Source of the DNA: Deltaproteobacteria bacterium | GTDB taxonomy: Bacteria; Myxococcota; UBA796; SXON01 | Length of the DNA: 6,310 nucleotides | Reading direction: 5' to 3' | Assembly: GCA_947483545.1 (NCBI GenBank) | Contig: CANKNP010000300.1 | Location: 1-6,310, forward strand | In this document: in pieces, positions 6,281 through 6,310 of the stretch | How the letters are laid out: each line of letters starts with the position of its first letter | How positions within the stretch are numbered: position 1 is the first letter of the stretch | Notes under the pieces: model-generated | Told to the model about the DNA's origin: nothing | The model's input: only the letters and a program-made list of their open reading frames with translations | Databases searched by the model: none | Position numbers and translations under genes: made by a program

Positions 6281-6310
6281 GGGCCAGCCCGGGCGCTGCG
6301 CAAACAGCAA
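6281..6310 (+). repeat. 30-bp direct repeat, copy 2 (cut by window end)
   Basis: This is an exact copy of 6080-6109 and runs to the last base of the window, so the true repeat may be longer. If the rest of module 1 follows outside the window, the region would be a tandem or mosaic array with a period of about 201 bp. Confidence 0.9.

Noticed and set aside
5008..6303. Long open frame on the minus strand (431 codons) across the oxidoreductase gene
   Set aside because: It lies antisense to a clear Gfo/Idh/MocA gene, its translation is Arg/Gly/Pro-rich with no domain, and it runs through the palindromes. This is typical of antisense open frames in GC-rich genes.
6047..6310. Minus-strand open frame with the peptide LLFAQRPGWP twice
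   Set aside because: The peptide repeat is just the 30-bp DNA repeat read in one phase (201 is divisible by 3). Only about ten residues repeat, and the DNA is better explained by palindromes. It would deserve another look if more in-frame repeats follow outside the window.
6073..6310. CRISPR array
   Set aside because: There are only two 30-bp repeats, 201 bp apart, and the sequence between them is itself palindromic. Spacer length and repeat number do not fit.

Overview
The window is GC-rich bacterial DNA carrying five protein genes on two divergent transcription units, plus two intergenic stretches packed with palindromes. An LpxA acyltransferase and a periplasmic-binding-protein gene with a Sec signal peptide point to a Gram-negative organism with a lipid A outer membrane. 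The base composition and gene types would suit Myxococcota or another former deltaproteobacterial lineage, but that placement is an inference from general character and not from a marker gene.

Left half, minus strand (153-4087, read right to left): a three-gene operon. It runs from an ArsS-type radical SAM/Cys-rich protein (4087-3014), through a class A DnaJ co-chaperone (3013-1940), to a secreted type 1 periplasmic-binding protein of the LpoA-like 'penicillin-binding protein activator' kind (1943-153). The joints are very tight: the arsS stop codon abuts the dnaJ start with no spacer, and dnaJ overlaps the next gene by four bases (ATGA). Translational coupling is therefore likely. The mix of a radical SAM enzyme, a chaperone and an envelope protein in one operon is unusual. 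Positions 1-152 hold no convincing gene, only a perfect 11-bp-stem palindrome (53-76).

Right half, plus strand (4194-6072): lpxA (4194-5003), then a 214-bp gap, then a short Gfo/Idh/MocA-family oxidoreductase (5218-6072). LpxA performs the first acylation of lipid A synthesis. The oxidoreductase has features of the lpxA-linked family that includes GnnA, the enzyme that oxidises the 3-position of UDP-GlcNAc before transamination. No partner aminotransferase lies in the window. The 106-bp divergent gap 4088-4193 must hold promoters for both units.

The most unusual sequence is non-coding. The lpxA-oxidoreductase gap contains four back-to-back perfect palindromes (5073-5183) whose arms can pair in competing ways. 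After the oxidoreductase, 6078-6310 is a run of three nested palindromic modules followed by an exact 30-bp repeat of the start of the first module, cut by the window edge. This looks like a BIME-like mosaic repeat or the beginning of a tandem array. No RNA gene, CRISPR array, insertion sequence or transposase was seen.
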